Assembly: GCA_943788825.1 (NCBI GenBank)
Contig: CALSRT010000007.1
Location: 62,001-126,000 of the forward strand
Source: UBA4582 sp002389265
Lineage (GTDB): Bacteria > Pseudomonadota > Gammaproteobacteria > Pseudomonadales > Azotimanducaceae
Reading direction: 5' to 3'
DNA: 64,000 nt
In this document: piece by piece, positions 16,741 to 25,741 of the stretch
How positions within the stretch are numbered: the stretch's first letter is position 1
Layout: the number at the start of each line of letters is the position of its first letter
Program-made: the position numbers and the translations under genes
Notes under the pieces: generated by a model
What the model saw: only the letters and a program-made list of their open reading frames with translations
What the model was told of the DNA's origin: nothing
The model's database searches: none

Positions 16741-18570
16741 TTAACCAGACCGCGGCGGACCATTGAACTCCAGCCCGTCCATGGTGCCTTCTTCTCTCCA
16801 TGCGGTCAGTTTTTCAAAGAATTTAACCGGCCCTGAACCATAACTGCCATTGCGAATCGTCAGCGGGTTCGGCTTACCCTCATTGTTATAATAGCCAGGC
16901 GTACAGGACTCCTGATAGCTTTGATTAAATCGCGAATGGTTGATAATTTCCGCCACCCAATTCTCTTCAGCCTCAGCTGATGCCTCAACGGTTTGAACGT
17001 TAGATTTCAGGCAATGACTCATGATGTAAGCAATATGCATGGCTTGCTCATTCATTGCATGCGGGAAGTTAACGGTGAATCCCGATTGGGCATTACTGAT
17101 AATAAAGCAGTTGGGAAACCCTCGCGAATGCATACCGTGCAGAGTGGAAATGCCTTCAGCCCATTTGTCTTTTAAACTCAGACCGCCGCGACCCCTCAAA
17201 TCATAGCCGGAGCGGCGAGTATAGTCGGTACCCACCTCAAATCCCGTCGCAAAGATCAGGCAATCAAGTTCATACTCAATGCCGTTAGCAACCACGCCTT
17301 TTTCAGTGATGCGATCGACACCTTGACCACGGGTATCAACCAGCTCGACATTCGGCAAATTAAAACTGTCGAGATACTCATCGTTGAAACATGGCCGTTT
17401 ACAGAATTGTCGATAATAGGGCTTCAGCGACTCTGCGACTTCTGGGTCAGCGACAATCGTCTCTGCCCGCTTTCTGATTTGCTCCATTTTCTGGAAATCC
17501 GCGATCTCCATTTTCTCTGCGAGCACCGCCAAGTCTAACGGCACATCAGACTTGAAGTTGACCATAGAGGCGAGATTACGAATAATTTCGGTCCAACCAT
17601 CGTTCACCAAATCTTCGTCCTGAAAACCACCGGACACCAGGACATTAAAATTGTCCATGCGCTCCTTCTGCCAACCGGGCTTCAAGTTGGCGGCCCATTC
17701 AGGATCTGTTGGAGTATTGGCTCTAACATCGATGGAGGAAGGCGTTCGCTGGAACACAGTGAGACTTTTCGAACTCGCCGCCAAGTGCGGAACACACTGT
17801 ACTGCCGTGGCGCCGGTACCAATGATCCCGACTCGCTTATCTTTTAGGTGGGTAAGATCTCCCTCTGGGTGCCCACCCGTGTAGGCATAGTCCCAGCGGC
17901 TAGTATGAAAGGTATGTCCCTGAAAGCGGTCGATGCCTTCAATACCAGGCAATTTAGGTCGATTTAATGGGCCATTCGACATGCACACAAATCGCGCCTT
18001 CATCTTATCGTTTCTGTTGGTGCTGACAATCCAGCGAGAACTCGATTCATCCCAGTCCAGGCCGGTCACTTCAGTTTGGAAGCAGGCATTTCGGTAGAGG
18101 TCATACTTTTCACCAATGGCTTTACTGTGAGCCAGTATTTCTGGTGCGCGAGTGTATTTTTCTTTGGGCACAAAGCCCAGCTCCTCGCACAAGGGCAGAT
18201 AGATATAGGACTCCACATCGCAGGCCGCACCGGGGTAGCGATTCCAGTACCAGGTACCACCGAAATCACCGCCCTTTTCGATCATTCGAATATCACTGAT
18301 ACCGGCTTCACGTAAACGCGCACCGGTCAGCAAGCCACCGAATCCACCACCGATCACCACCACGTCAACCTCATCTTCAAGGGGTTCTCGAGTAAAACCT
18401 GGGACCACATAGGGATCATCGATATAGCGAGAGAAGTCTCCTTTGACTTCCTGATATTGATTACTGCCATCTGCACGCAAGCGTTTGTCGCGCTCCACTC
18501 GGTACTTTTCACGCAAGGCATCGGGGTCGAATCCCAGATCCGTCGATAACTGTGGGGTAACTTCTGACAT
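16741..18570 (-). CDS. Flavin-containing Baeyer-Villiger-type monooxygenase
   Basis: 609 residues. Two dinucleotide-binding loops are seen, GGGFGG at 74-79 (FAD) and GTGATA at 251-256 (NADPH). Between them lies the type I Baeyer-Villiger fingerprint FxGxxxHxxxW as FQGHTFHTSRW at 216-226. The motif GGTWYWNRYPGAACD near 104-118 is also typical of this class. The enzyme would insert oxygen into a ketone to give an ester or lactone using NADPH and O2. The N-terminal extension of ~65 residues is normal for steroid or cyclic-ketone monooxygenases. GGAGG lies eight bases before the ATG. Substrate unknown. Confidence 0.92.
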   Translation of the reverse strand: MSEVTPQLSTDLGFDPDALREKYRVERDKRLRADGSNQYQEVKGDFSRYIDDPYVVPGFTREPLEDEVDVVVIGGGFGGLLTGARLREAGISDIRMIEKGGDFGGTWYWNRYPGAACDVESYIYLPLCEELGFVPKEKYTRAPEILAHSKAIGEKYDLYRNACFQTEVTGLDWDESSSRWIVSTNRNDKMKARFVCMSNGPLNRPKLPGIEGIDRFQGHTFHTSRWDYAYTGGHPEGDLTHLKDKRVGIIGTGATAVQCVPHLAASSKSLTVFQRTPSSIDVRANTPTDPEWAANLKPGWQKERMDNFNVLVSGGFQDEDLVNDGWTEIIRNLASMVNFKSDVPLDLAVLAEKMEIADFQKMEQIRKRAETIVADPEVAESLKPYYRQFCKRPCFNDEYLDSFNLPNVELVDTRGQGVDRITEKGVVANGIEYELDCLIFATGFEVGTDYTRRSGYDLRGRGGLSLKDKWAEGISTLHGMHSRGFPNCFIISNAQSGFTVNFPHAMNEQAMHIAYIMSHCLKSNVQTVEASAEAEENWVAEIINHSRFNQSYQESCTPGYYNNEGKPNPLTIRNGSYGSGPVKFFEKLTAWREEGTMDGLEFNGPPRSG

Positions 18571-18945
18571 GGGGTCTTCCTCCAGAATGATACGAATTCG
18601 TGATCGATCATAGCTAAATACTTACCCGCGACAAGCCTTTATCACACACGGATATGACAGGACTATGGACTGAACTATGAATTCGACTTTGGGCAGAGCT
18701 CTGAAAGGGATTATGCCTGCCCGGCCGCCGCAGGATAACGCCTTAGCGGCGGGCCGAGCCAACATCCATTTTGGCCTGATACTAACAATCGCTGGTCAAA
18801 ATGACCTAGTAGATGGCGATTCACACCAACAGCCCTCGACAGCCACCTCAATTTCCTATACTTTTCTCCTACTTTCAATAGCTTACATACTTGGCATAGA
18901 TCCTGTATCCAATCCATCAATACCCTTATATAGACGATAACTACC
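18571..18945. other. Intergenic region with a GC-rich hairpin
   Basis: This 375-bp gap holds the divergent 5' ends of the monooxygenase and the small membrane protein. It contains a strong stem-loop at 18723-18755 (arms GGCCGCCGC and GCGGCGGGCC, one bulge). I find no convincing ORF, tRNA or clear promoter pair. The hairpin could belong to an unrecognised transcript. Confidence 0.5.
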
Positions 18946-19278
18946 ATGCTACTCATTCTCCATTTGATGTTACTGGCCGGCGTGATCTTCATCCTGGCGC
19001 GCATGATGCCTGGCATCCGTGTCGCGGGCTACGGCACCGCCCTGCTGGTTGCCGTGATCTATGGTCTGATCAATGTGACCCTGGGATCCATATTAAAAAT
19101 TCTGACCATTCCCTTTATCATCATTTCCGTCGGCGTGTTCCTGCTTCTCATCAACACCTTCTTGTTGTGGCTGACAGACCAGATATTGGAGGACTTTGAA
19201 ATCGAAGATATGGGCACCACTTTTATTGCCGCAGTCATCATCACCATCGCCGATACAACGCTAAGCTGGTTACTTTAA
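18946..19278 (+). CDS. Small four-TM protein of the phage-holin-like (YvlD) family
   Basis: 110 residues with four hydrophobic segments covering nearly the whole length: LLILHLMLLAGVIFILA, GTALLVAVIYGLINVTLG, IPFIIISVGVFLLLINTFLLWL and a C-terminal AAVIITIADTTLSWLL. The motifs GLINVTLG and ILKILTIPF match the Phage_holin_4_2/YvlD family, found in many bacterial chromosomes and not diagnostic of a phage. Function unknown. No lysis or phage genes are nearby. Confidence 0.8.
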   Translation: MLLILHLMLLAGVIFILARMMPGIRVAGYGTALLVAVIYGLINVTLGSILKILTIPFIIISVGVFLLLINTFLLWLTDQILEDFEIEDMGTTFIAAVIITIADTTLSWLL

Positions 19279-19436
19279 AGGGCTAGCTCCGCGCAAACTA
19301 AGGCCCAACAGTTACTAGATCCTGGTTTTCAAGACGAACTTCATCATCGTTTCATCCTGCTCGGGCGCCATAGATCCTTGTGTCAGGCCAGGTCCTGCGA
19401 TTACCATAGGTGACCTTCACAGATTCACCATCAAGC

Positions 19437-20531
19437 ATGAAATCCTTTAACTGCCAGCTCTGCGGACAACCCGTCTATTTTGAGAACGACCAATGCTTGA
19501 GCTGCGGCAGCACCTTGGGCTACCTGTCTGATGAACACAACCTCGTAGCACTCCAGCGGCAAACCGATGGATTGTTGTACCCTGTATCAAACAATCCACG
19601 GGCCGCCTGTTATCGGATCTGTCAGAATGCCGCAGCCTGGCAGGCTTGCAATTGGCTTGTCCCTGCTGATAGCCCTAACGCTTATTGCCGTTCCTGCAGC
19701 CTCAACGAGATGGTGCCCGATCTGACGGTCACCGCCAATATACCCCTATGGGTCAAACTTGAAGCGGGCAAACGCCGACTCCTATACAGCCTACTTCGGC
19801 TAGGCCTGCCTGTTGTCAGTAAAACAACAAATCCAAAGAGCGGTCTAGGATTTCGCTTCCTGAAGGACCCAGCCGCCAGTTTTAGAGAGAGCAAACAAGT
19901 TCTTACCGGCCACTCAAAAGGGGTCATAACGATCAATCTCGCCGAAGCCGACGATGCTGAGCGAGAACGTCGGCGCCTCGATCTAAACGAGGTTTACCGC
20001 ACAGTCCTTGGCCATTTCCGTCATGAAAGTGGTCATCACTACTGGCAACAGCTGATCGCTAACTCCCCCGACCTAAATGAGTTTCGGGCACTATTTGGCG
20101 ATGAACAGGTCGACTACGACAAGGCCATCAGCCGCCACTATAGCCAGGGGCCACAACCGGGCTGGAAGGCGCAATATATCAGCGCCTACGCCAGCGCCCA
20201 CCCACTAGAGGACTGGGCAGAGTCCTGGGCACATTTCATCACTATCGTCGACTCCCTGGAGACCGCCACCGAATCGGGCGTGGTGATTACCCGCAATCTG
20301 TCAAAACAGTTGTTTGCGCCACTGGACAGCTATTGGGCATCCACATTCGATGAGTTATTGGAACAATGGTTGCCCCTGACCTATGCGATGAATAGCATCA
20401 ATCGAAGTAGTGGCTATAGCGATCTCTATCCCTTTGTTCTGTCTCGACCCGCCATTAACAAGCTGCGGTTTGTCCAAAAAATCGTTCGCAATGCCCGCTT
20501 TCAATCACCGGCAGTGGATCAACGCCGCTAA
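19437..20531 (+). CDS. Putative zinc-binding metallopeptidase with N-terminal zinc ribbon
   Basis: 364 residues. The N-terminus holds a Cys pair arrangement CQLCG (6-10) and CLSCG (20-24) forming a zinc ribbon, with further Cys pairs near 59-87 (CYRIC, CRSC). The catalytic zincin motif HESGH is at 196-200, and a downstream EDWAESWAHF region probably supplies the third ligand. This matches the Peptidase_Mx (putative zinc-binding metallopeptidase) family. Its substrates are unknown. No signal peptide, so it is likely cytoplasmic. The ATG at 19437 is chosen so that the protein starts just before the zinc ribbon; a GTG at 19410 is possible. Confidence 0.85.
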   Translation: MKSFNCQLCGQPVYFENDQCLSCGSTLGYLSDEHNLVALQRQTDGLLYPVSNNPRAACYRICQNAAAWQACNWLVPADSPNAYCRSCSLNEMVPDLTVTANIPLWVKLEAGKRRLLYSLLRLGLPVVSKTTNPKSGLGFRFLKDPAASFRESKQVLTGHSKGVITINLAEADDAERERRRLDLNEVYRTVLGHFRHESGHHYWQQLIANSPDLNEFRALFGDEQVDYDKAISRHYSQGPQPGWKAQYISAYASAHPLEDWAESWAHFITIVDSLETATESGVVITRNLSKQLFAPLDSYWASTFDELLEQWLPLTYAMNSINRSSGYSDLYPFVLSRPAINKLRFVQKIVRNARFQSPAVDQRR

Positions 20532-20639
20532 CAACTCGCAATCGACTCTGCTGATAAGACCGCAGGCGCCTTGAGTTTGGTGCCGCAAAGCAAAATACTC
20601 AGCACCTCATCCCTGTTCAACCTCGTAGGAATTACTGAT

Positions 20640-21494
20640 ATGGCGACCCAAACCGCCAGCCTGGTGGATGTATTAACCCTCAAACCTGGCGAACAAGCAG
20701 ATCATTTTATCGGCAGCGCCGAAGCCTATGGCGTGGTTGGTATCTATGGCGGCCATTTTCTGGGCCAGGCCCTGGCCGCAGCGCTAGCCACCATCGAACC
20801 GAACAAGCTGGCGAATTCTCTGCATGGATACTTTTTGCGACCTGGCATCCCGGGAGTGCCCATTATTTACCAGGTCAATCGCCTGCGGGACGGCCGAGGT
20901 TTTGCCACTCGCGCGGTCACCGCCTACCAGCAAGCAAAGCCAGTATTCCACATGAGCGCCTCATTCAAGGTCTTTGAACCCGGCGACGAGCATCAGAAGA
21001 CAATGCCGGCGGTACTGCCCGCCGCGACCCTCATCGAGCGGCGAGAAGCTGCTGGCATCAAGCCATTTCAGTTTCCCATGACCACTGACGGTCGGGTGGA
21101 CATGGAATGGGCCAGTGAGTCGTTCAACCCGGTAAAATTTGTTGCTGGTCGCGTGCCCTGCCTACAAACCTGGATGCGAGCTAACGTCCCCAATGACATC
21201 GACGCTCGACTCAGCCAGTGTGTGCTCGCATTCCTGTCGGATGGCACCCTGATGTTCAATGCGGTACTACCCTATGGCATACCTTTTCAGAGCCATCGAT
21301 TGACCTCACTGGACCAGGCTGTCTGGTTCCATCGCCCGTGCAACCCAGCCGACTGGCTTTTGTTCGACCAACGCAGCACGGCGGCTGCAGATTCTCGCGG
21401 CATGAACGAAGGCGAGGTTTATACGGCTGATGGACAACTGATTCTCACCGTTGCGCAAGAGTCCATGCTGCGCCGTAACGTTAATCCGGCCTGA
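20640..21494 (+). CDS. Acyl-CoA thioesterase II (TesB-like)
   Basis: 284 residues with two hot-dog domains. The first has the typical GIYGGHFLGQALAAA and LHGYFLRPG, the second has AFLSDGTLMF and SLDQAVWFHRP. The Asp of LSDGT corresponds to the catalytic Asp of E. coli TesB, and the C-terminal AQESMLRR carries the expected Gln. It hydrolyses acyl-CoAs to free acids and CoA. The ATG at 20640 has AGGAA eight bases upstream; upstream open frame is rejected. A 12-bp tandem repeat follows the gene. Confidence 0.92.
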   Translation: MATQTASLVDVLTLKPGEQADHFIGSAEAYGVVGIYGGHFLGQALAAALATIEPNKLANSLHGYFLRPGIPGVPIIYQVNRLRDGRGFATRAVTAYQQAKPVFHMSASFKVFEPGDEHQKTMPAVLPAATLIERREAAGIKPFQFPMTTDGRVDMEWASESFNPVKFVAGRVPCLQTWMRANVPNDIDARLSQCVLAFLSDGTLMFNAVLPYGIPFQSHRLTSLDQAVWFHRPCNPADWLLFDQRSTAAADSRGMNEGEVYTADGQLILTVAQESMLRRNVNPA

Positions 21495-21549
21495 GGCGTT
21501 ATACTCAAGTCTATTAACTATCAAAGGTCGGTGCTGTCTGCCGACCCCA

Positions 21550-21573
21550 TTGGCCCATGAGTTGGGCCATGAG
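21550..21573. repeat. 12-bp tandem repeat, two copies, after the thioesterase gene
   Basis: TTGGCCCATGAG followed directly by TTGGGCCATGAG (11 of 12 identical). The end of the second copy supplies the GAGG ribosome-binding site of the next gene. Confidence 0.75.
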
Positions 21574-21582
21574 GACTTGCAT

Positions 21583-22095
21583 ATGCGCTGGATACTCTTA
21601 TTTTTCCTCATCTGCACCAGTAACCTGGTCCAAGTTCGGGCTGCTACGCCAACGCCCGACCAACAACACACCATTAGCGTCTTGCTGGATGGTTTTCATC
21701 AAGCGGCTGCCAAGGCTGATTTTGATGATTACTTCAATCGCTTTAGCGAAGACGGTATCTTTATGGGCACCGATGCCAGCGAACGCTGGACGGTGCCGGC
21801 ATTCAAGGATTATGCCCGAGCCAGTTTCGAGCAAGGAAAAGGCTGGACCTACCAGCCCCTAGAACGCCACATCAACATTGCTGATCAGGGCCAGACCGCT
21901 TGGTTTGATGAAATTCTCGACAATGCTCGACTCGGGCGCTGTCGCGGTACTGGGGTGCTTACTCGAATTGATGGCGCCTGGAAGATTAGCCACTACAGCT
22001 TGACGCTCCTGATTCCCAATAGCATTGCCGCTGTCGTCGGCGAACAGACCCTGCAGGCTGATCGCGCGGCAGCGGTTCCTGACGACGCGTCTTAA
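21583..22095 (+). CDS. Exported SnoaL/NTF2-like protein
   Basis: 170 residues. An N-terminal signal peptide (MRWILLFFLICTSNLVQVRA) is followed by a small cone-shaped NTF2-like domain: FHQAAAKADFDDYFNRFSEDGIFMGTDASERW is typical of the SnoaL_3/DUF4440 group, with a conserved GxGVLTRIDGAWKISHYSLTL strand at the end. Such proteins are often of unknown ligand; it would sit in the periplasm. GAGG, contributed by a tandem repeat, is eight bases before the ATG. The last residues are Ala-rich. It is followed within seven bases by the YchJ-like gene. Confidence 0.8.
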   Translation: MRWILLFFLICTSNLVQVRAATPTPDQQHTISVLLDGFHQAAAKADFDDYFNRFSEDGIFMGTDASERWTVPAFKDYARASFEQGKGWTYQPLERHINIADQGQTAWFDEILDNARLGRCRGTGVLTRIDGAWKISHYSLTLLIPNSIAAVVGEQTLQADRAAAVPDDAS

Positions 22096-22101
22096 GACTA
22101 T

Positions 22102-22518
22102 ATGGCGATCCCCACTGACGATCTCAGACTGAGCCAGGATTGCCCCTGTGGTCACCAACGTTCACTCAGACACTGCTGTGGCGCCTTTATCTTCACAACC
22201 GCGACGGCGCCCACTGCCGAGACCCTGATGCGGTCGCGCTATACGGCATTTTATCTGGGTGAGGCCGACTATCTGCTAAAGACCTGGCATCCTTCAACCC
22301 GCCCCAAGACATTGACATTTGACCCCGCTCAACATTGGCTGGGGCTCAAGATCATCGCCTGCCAAGGGGGGCAAAAAAGCGATAGTCAGGGTGATGTGGA
22401 GTTCCTGGCGCGCTATAAAATTCAAGGCCGTGCCTATCGCCTGCAGGAAACCAGCCGTTTTCTGCATCTTGCCGAGGGCTGGGTCTACCTTGATGGTGAT
22501 ATACGCGACAATGCCTGA
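22102..22518 (+). CDS. YchJ family protein with SEC-C-like metal motif
   Basis: 138 residues. The N-terminal CPCG ... CC motif (residues 14-26) is the zinc-binding SEC-C-type site, and PTAETLMRSRYTAFYLGEADYLLKTWHPSTRP is the signature of the UPF0225/YchJ family. The remainder is an NTF2-like domain with VEFLARYKIQGRAYRLQETSRF. Function unknown. It starts 6 bp after the preceding SnoaL-like gene, so the two are probably co-transcribed. Confidence 0.9.
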   Translation: MAIPTDDLRLSQDCPCGHQRSLRHCCGAFIFTTATAPTAETLMRSRYTAFYLGEADYLLKTWHPSTRPKTLTFDPAQHWLGLKIIACQGGQKSDSQGDVEFLARYKIQGRAYRLQETSRFLHLAEGWVYLDGDIRDNA

Positions 22519-22664
22519 CACGGGCGTTAACCTCCGCCGTCAACATCAGTAGTAACATCAGGTCCGTGTCAGTTGACTACTCTTACCCAAGCATGACTTA
22601 ATACCCTACTTACATTCAGGTCATTCAACCAACTCACGACCTGAAAAATGGAGAACATCACCCT

Positions 22665-23318
22665 ATGCGAGTCACTGACGCCGTCAACCACCGTAGATCT
22701 ATTCGTGCTTTTTTGGACAAGCCGGTTGAGTCTCAGGTCCTGGAAGAATTGCTCATCAAAGCTGCTCGAGCGCCGTCTGGAGGCAATGTTCAACCTTGGC
22801 GAGTTTATGTGGTCAATGGTCCCGCGATGACGCGTTTTCGGGATTTTCGTGACAGCCGCAAAGCCCCGGAGAATGCTGCTTATGAGATCTATCCCCAAGG
22901 CTTGACCGAACCTTATCGCTCGTCGCGCTTTAAGGTGGGCGAGGACATGTACCGCCTGCTGGGTATCCCCCGCGAGGATCGTGGGGCACGTATCCGCCGC
23001 CTGATGGAAAACTACAACTTCTTCGGCGCGCCCGCAGCGATCTTCTGTTTTGTGGACAAGCAGATGGGGCCACCCCAATGGTCTGACTTGGGTATGTTTC
23101 TGCAGACCTTTATGCTGCTCGCCACCGAAGCCGGCCTGGACACTTGTGCGCAAGAGGCTTGGGCCGCTCGACCGGATACCGTTGCTGAATTCGTTGGCGC
23201 ACCGCCAGAACAAATGCTCTTCTGTGGGGTTGCCATCGGCTTTCAGGACCCTGCAGCACCCGTCAACAGCCTGGTCTCAGAGCGAGAACCGCTGAGCGGT
23301 TTTGCCACATTTCTGTAG
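22665..23318 (+). CDS. Nitroreductase family protein
   Basis: 217-residue FMN-dependent oxidoreductase. Family features: HRRSIRAFLDKPVESQVLEELL at the start with the FMN-phosphate Arg residues, ARAPSGGNVQPWRVYVV, and near the end EAWAARPDTVAEFVGAPPEQMLFCGVAIGF. Members reduce nitroaromatics, quinones or enones with NAD(P)H; the natural substrate is not evident. AAAATGGAG lies upstream of the ATG. Stands alone before the MFS gene (gap about 145 bp). Confidence 0.92.
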   Translation: MRVTDAVNHRRSIRAFLDKPVESQVLEELLIKAARAPSGGNVQPWRVYVVNGPAMTRFRDFRDSRKAPENAAYEIYPQGLTEPYRSSRFKVGEDMYRLLGIPREDRGARIRRLMENYNFFGAPAAIFCFVDKQMGPPQWSDLGMFLQTFMLLATEAGLDTCAQEAWAARPDTVAEFVGAPPEQMLFCGVAIGFQDPAAPVNSLVSEREPLSGFATFL

Positions 23319-23464
23319 TGTTATGGGTAACACCAGCACCGATGGTAATATGCTTTAATCTTGCGGCCGTTGATGCCCAAACATTCAATCGTTGCTGGCA
23401 ACGGCAACGATAATGACATCAACTGTGTACTAGCCAGCACGGTTTTTCGGAGTCCACTTTCATT

Positions 23465-24796
23465 ATGTCAGATGCACCCAAACGGGCAGCGGCGCAACTC
23501 GCCAACGCAGAAAAACCACCCTTGTACACCAAGCCGTATACCCACTATGTGCTCGGCATTCTGACCGTAGTCTACGTCTTTAATTTTATCGATCGGCAGA
23601 TACTGGCCATTCTGGCTCAATCTATCAAGGTTGACCTGGGCTTGTCCGATACTCAAATTGGCGCTCTCAGCGGCATCGCCTTCGGTATTTTTTATGCGGT
23701 GTTAGGTATTCCCATCGCCAGGCTCGCAGACAAATACTCACGGGTTAATATAATTTCGATTTGTCTGGCTATCTGGAGTCTGATGACCGCCTTGTCTGGC
23801 TTAGCAGGTAACTTCTGGCACTTGCTGGCCGCACGCATCGGCGTCGGTATCGGTGAGGCCGGCGGCAGCCCACCGTCTCACTCGTTGATCGCGGATTATT
23901 TCCCAGTCTCTGGCCGTGCTAGCGCTCTGGGCATCTATGCCCTGGGTATCCCTATCGGGATTCTGTTCGGCAACTTTGCCGGTGGCTGGATCGATCAGTA
24001 TTTTGGCTGGCGCAACGCGTTCATGCTCGTTGGCATACCGGGCATCGTCCTCGCTATCATTCTCAAGCTGACGATCAAGGAACCACCGCGCGGCTACTCT
24101 GAAGGCCGCGCCGCTGATACCAAGCCCATTCCCTTCAAAGAGGTTGTCCGCACTATGTGGGCCTTCAAATCTTTTCGCCAAATCGCTTTTGGCGCGGCAA
24201 CCCAAGCGTTTGTGGGCTATGGTGCCATCGCCTGGATGCCCTCATTTTTAATGCGCGCCCATGGCATGAGCAGTGGCGAGGTTGGCACTGCACTGGGACT
24301 TATTATCGGCATTGCTGGCGGTATCGGCACGTTGAGCGGCGGCTTTCTGGCTGACAAGTTAGGCAGCAAAAATGTTCGCTGGTATATGTGGCTCCCTGCC
24401 TGTGGGTTTCTGGTGGCCGTACCCTTCAGTATCGGCGTGTTTACTATCGACAGCCTTTATGTGATCCTCGCTCTGTACACGATACCAGCATTACTCAGCA
24501 ACCTTTATACGGGCCCGACCTTCGGCATGACGCAGTCCCTGGCTCCGCTGGCGATGCGAGCGGCAGCTTCAGCGCTGTTGCTATTCATTATTAATATTAT
24601 TGGCTTGGTCTTCGGTCCAACCACGGTCGGTATTCTCAGCGATTTGTTTCAATCTATGTTTGCCATGAATGATGTCAAATCACTGCAAACGGCGCTGCTG
24701 ATTTGTAGCTTTGTCTACCTGATTTCTTTTTGGAACTATTATATGGCCGGCAAGCACCTCCCTGGCGATCTTGCTAGGGCGCAAGCTGCCGACTGA
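23465..24796 (+). CDS. MFS transporter (Spinster-like)
   Basis: 443 residues with twelve predicted membrane helices. Landmarks: YVFNFIDRQILAILAQSIKVDLGLSDTQIG, the loop 2-3 motif GIPIARLADKYSR and the helix-4 region AARIGVGIGEAGGSPPSHSLIADYFP, all typical of the bacterial Spinster-type MFS group. Such carriers are common beside genes for lipid or aromatic catabolism, but the cargo is unknown. The Shine-Dalgarno is GGAG a few bases before the ATG. The globin-like gene follows 24 bp later and may share its transcript. Confidence 0.92.
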   Translation: MSDAPKRAAAQLANAEKPPLYTKPYTHYVLGILTVVYVFNFIDRQILAILAQSIKVDLGLSDTQIGALSGIAFGIFYAVLGIPIARLADKYSRVNIISICLAIWSLMTALSGLAGNFWHLLAARIGVGIGEAGGSPPSHSLIADYFPVSGRASALGIYALGIPIGILFGNFAGGWIDQYFGWRNAFMLVGIPGIVLAIILKLTIKEPPRGYSEGRAADTKPIPFKEVVRTMWAFKSFRQIAFGAATQAFVGYGAIAWMPSFLMRAHGMSSGEVGTALGLIIGIAGGIGTLSGGFLADKLGSKNVRWYMWLPACGFLVAVPFSIGVFTIDSLYVILALYTIPALLSNLYTGPTFGMTQSLAPLAMRAAASALLLFIINIIGLVFGPTTVGILSDLFQSMFAMNDVKSLQTALLICSFVYLISFWNYYMAGKHLPGDLARAQAAD

Positions 24797-24820
24797 ACAG
24801 GAACTTAAGAGTAGGATAAA

Positions 24821-25213
24821 ATGGCGGAAGATTTGGTATACACCTCCTTTGAAATGGCGGCAGAGATTGGCGGTGACATAGCGCCGGCAATCTACGCGAA
24901 TTACTTCGCGCGCTGCCCTGGCTCGCAAGCGTTGATGTCGCATATTGACGATCTTGTCAGGGGTAAAATGCTTGAGGAAGTCTATCGGCTACTCATGCTT
25001 GATGACTATCGCGAGGAACAAGGTTATCTGAATTTCGAGATCAAGAATCACAAGTTGGCTTACAGTGTTGAAGCCAACATGTATGGCAACCTATTAGCCG
25101 CAATCCAGGATACAATTCGCAGCACCCTTGGAGATGCCTGGCAGCCGGCCTTTGAAGCCGCATGGCAGCAGCGAATCGGTGACTTGACGCAGGAGATCAA
25201 TGCGCGGATCTAA
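24821..25213 (+). CDS. Small single-domain globin-like protein
   Basis: 130 residues, helical. The C-terminal half reads NHKLAYSVEANMYGNLLAAIQDTIRS then LGDAWQPAFEAAW, closely following the F-G-H helices of flavohaemoglobin-type globins, where the His (residue 77) would be the proximal haem ligand and the Tyr eight residues later region conserved. The N-terminal part has a B-helix-like YANYFARCPGSQALM and an E-helix-like stretch. There is no reductase domain. I infer a haem protein for NO or O2 chemistry; the assignment rests on pattern similarity only. Confidence 0.75.
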   Translation: MAEDLVYTSFEMAAEIGGDIAPAIYANYFARCPGSQALMSHIDDLVRGKMLEEVYRLLMLDDYREEQGYLNFEIKNHKLAYSVEANMYGNLLAAIQDTIRSTLGDAWQPAFEAAWQQRIGDLTQEINARI

Positions 25214-25249
25214 GAATCCCCATCGACGATGTCTCGCGAGCCTCTGACG

Positions 25250-25639
25250 TCAAGGCCTATCTGTCAGCGTGATCTCAAGCATTGCCCGCTGATCATAACG
25301 CCCGGCTATTTTTGACAGCAGATTCGTTAATCGTATTTGCCAACCATACTTAGCGGTGAACTCTTCATAGACTCGACCCATTAACGCCGAGTCGGTGACA
25401 ATACTAGCCTCGCCCGCAAGCCAGCCACTATGTCGAACTTTGCCACTATAGTTGCAAGCAGCGATACGCACCCGAGGATGATTTCGAATTCGTTTAACCT
25501 TGCCAGCCCCAGCCTCAGAAAACACGTAATAGCGCCCGTCTAATTCTGCGACCCAAACAGGCGTGAGTACTTCAACTCCGCTCTTACGGTACGTCGCGAG
25601 ACTGATATAGGGTGCCGTCGAGGGGCTGAAAGAATCCAT
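25250..25639 (-). CDS. Pyridoxamine 5'-phosphate oxidase-fold (PPOX class) protein
   Basis: 129 residues from the ATG at 25639 (MDSFSPS), preceded by AGG. The split beta-barrel signature is visible: ISLATYRKSGVEVLTPVWVAELDGRYYVFSE, GKVKRIRNHPRVRIAACN and a C-terminal YDQRAMLEITL. Proteins of this type bind FMN or F420; TIGR03666-like members are called PPOX class F420-dependent. Without neighbours from F420 synthesis I only claim a flavin-like cofactor. It converges on the globin gene. Confidence 0.82.
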   Translation of the reverse strand: MDSFSPSTAPYISLATYRKSGVEVLTPVWVAELDGRYYVFSEAGAGKVKRIRNHPRVRIAACNYSGKVRHSGWLAGEASIVTDSALMGRVYEEFTAKYGWQIRLTNLLSKIAGRYDQRAMLEITLTDRP

Positions 25640-25741
25640 GCCATGCGCCTGCAAGAGTGATGCGTGAATGGGCCGTTATTGGCCGAGCTCCAGTGTATCC
25701 CAATCAATAGGAATCTGCAGCGCGATCAGATACCCGCCGGA

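Noticed and set aside
18946..19278. Prophage holin
   Set aside because: The family name is holin-like but the protein is a common chromosomal YvlD-type membrane protein and no phage genes are nearby.
22516..22570. Terminator from an 8-bp inverted repeat after the YchJ gene
   Set aside because: The arms are short and separated by about 39 bases, so a functional hairpin is unlikely.
22569..23213. Reverse-strand open frame of about 214 codons opposite the nitroreductase
   Set aside because: It mirrors the nitroreductase gene, has no recognisable domain and no ribosome-binding site, so it is a shadow frame.
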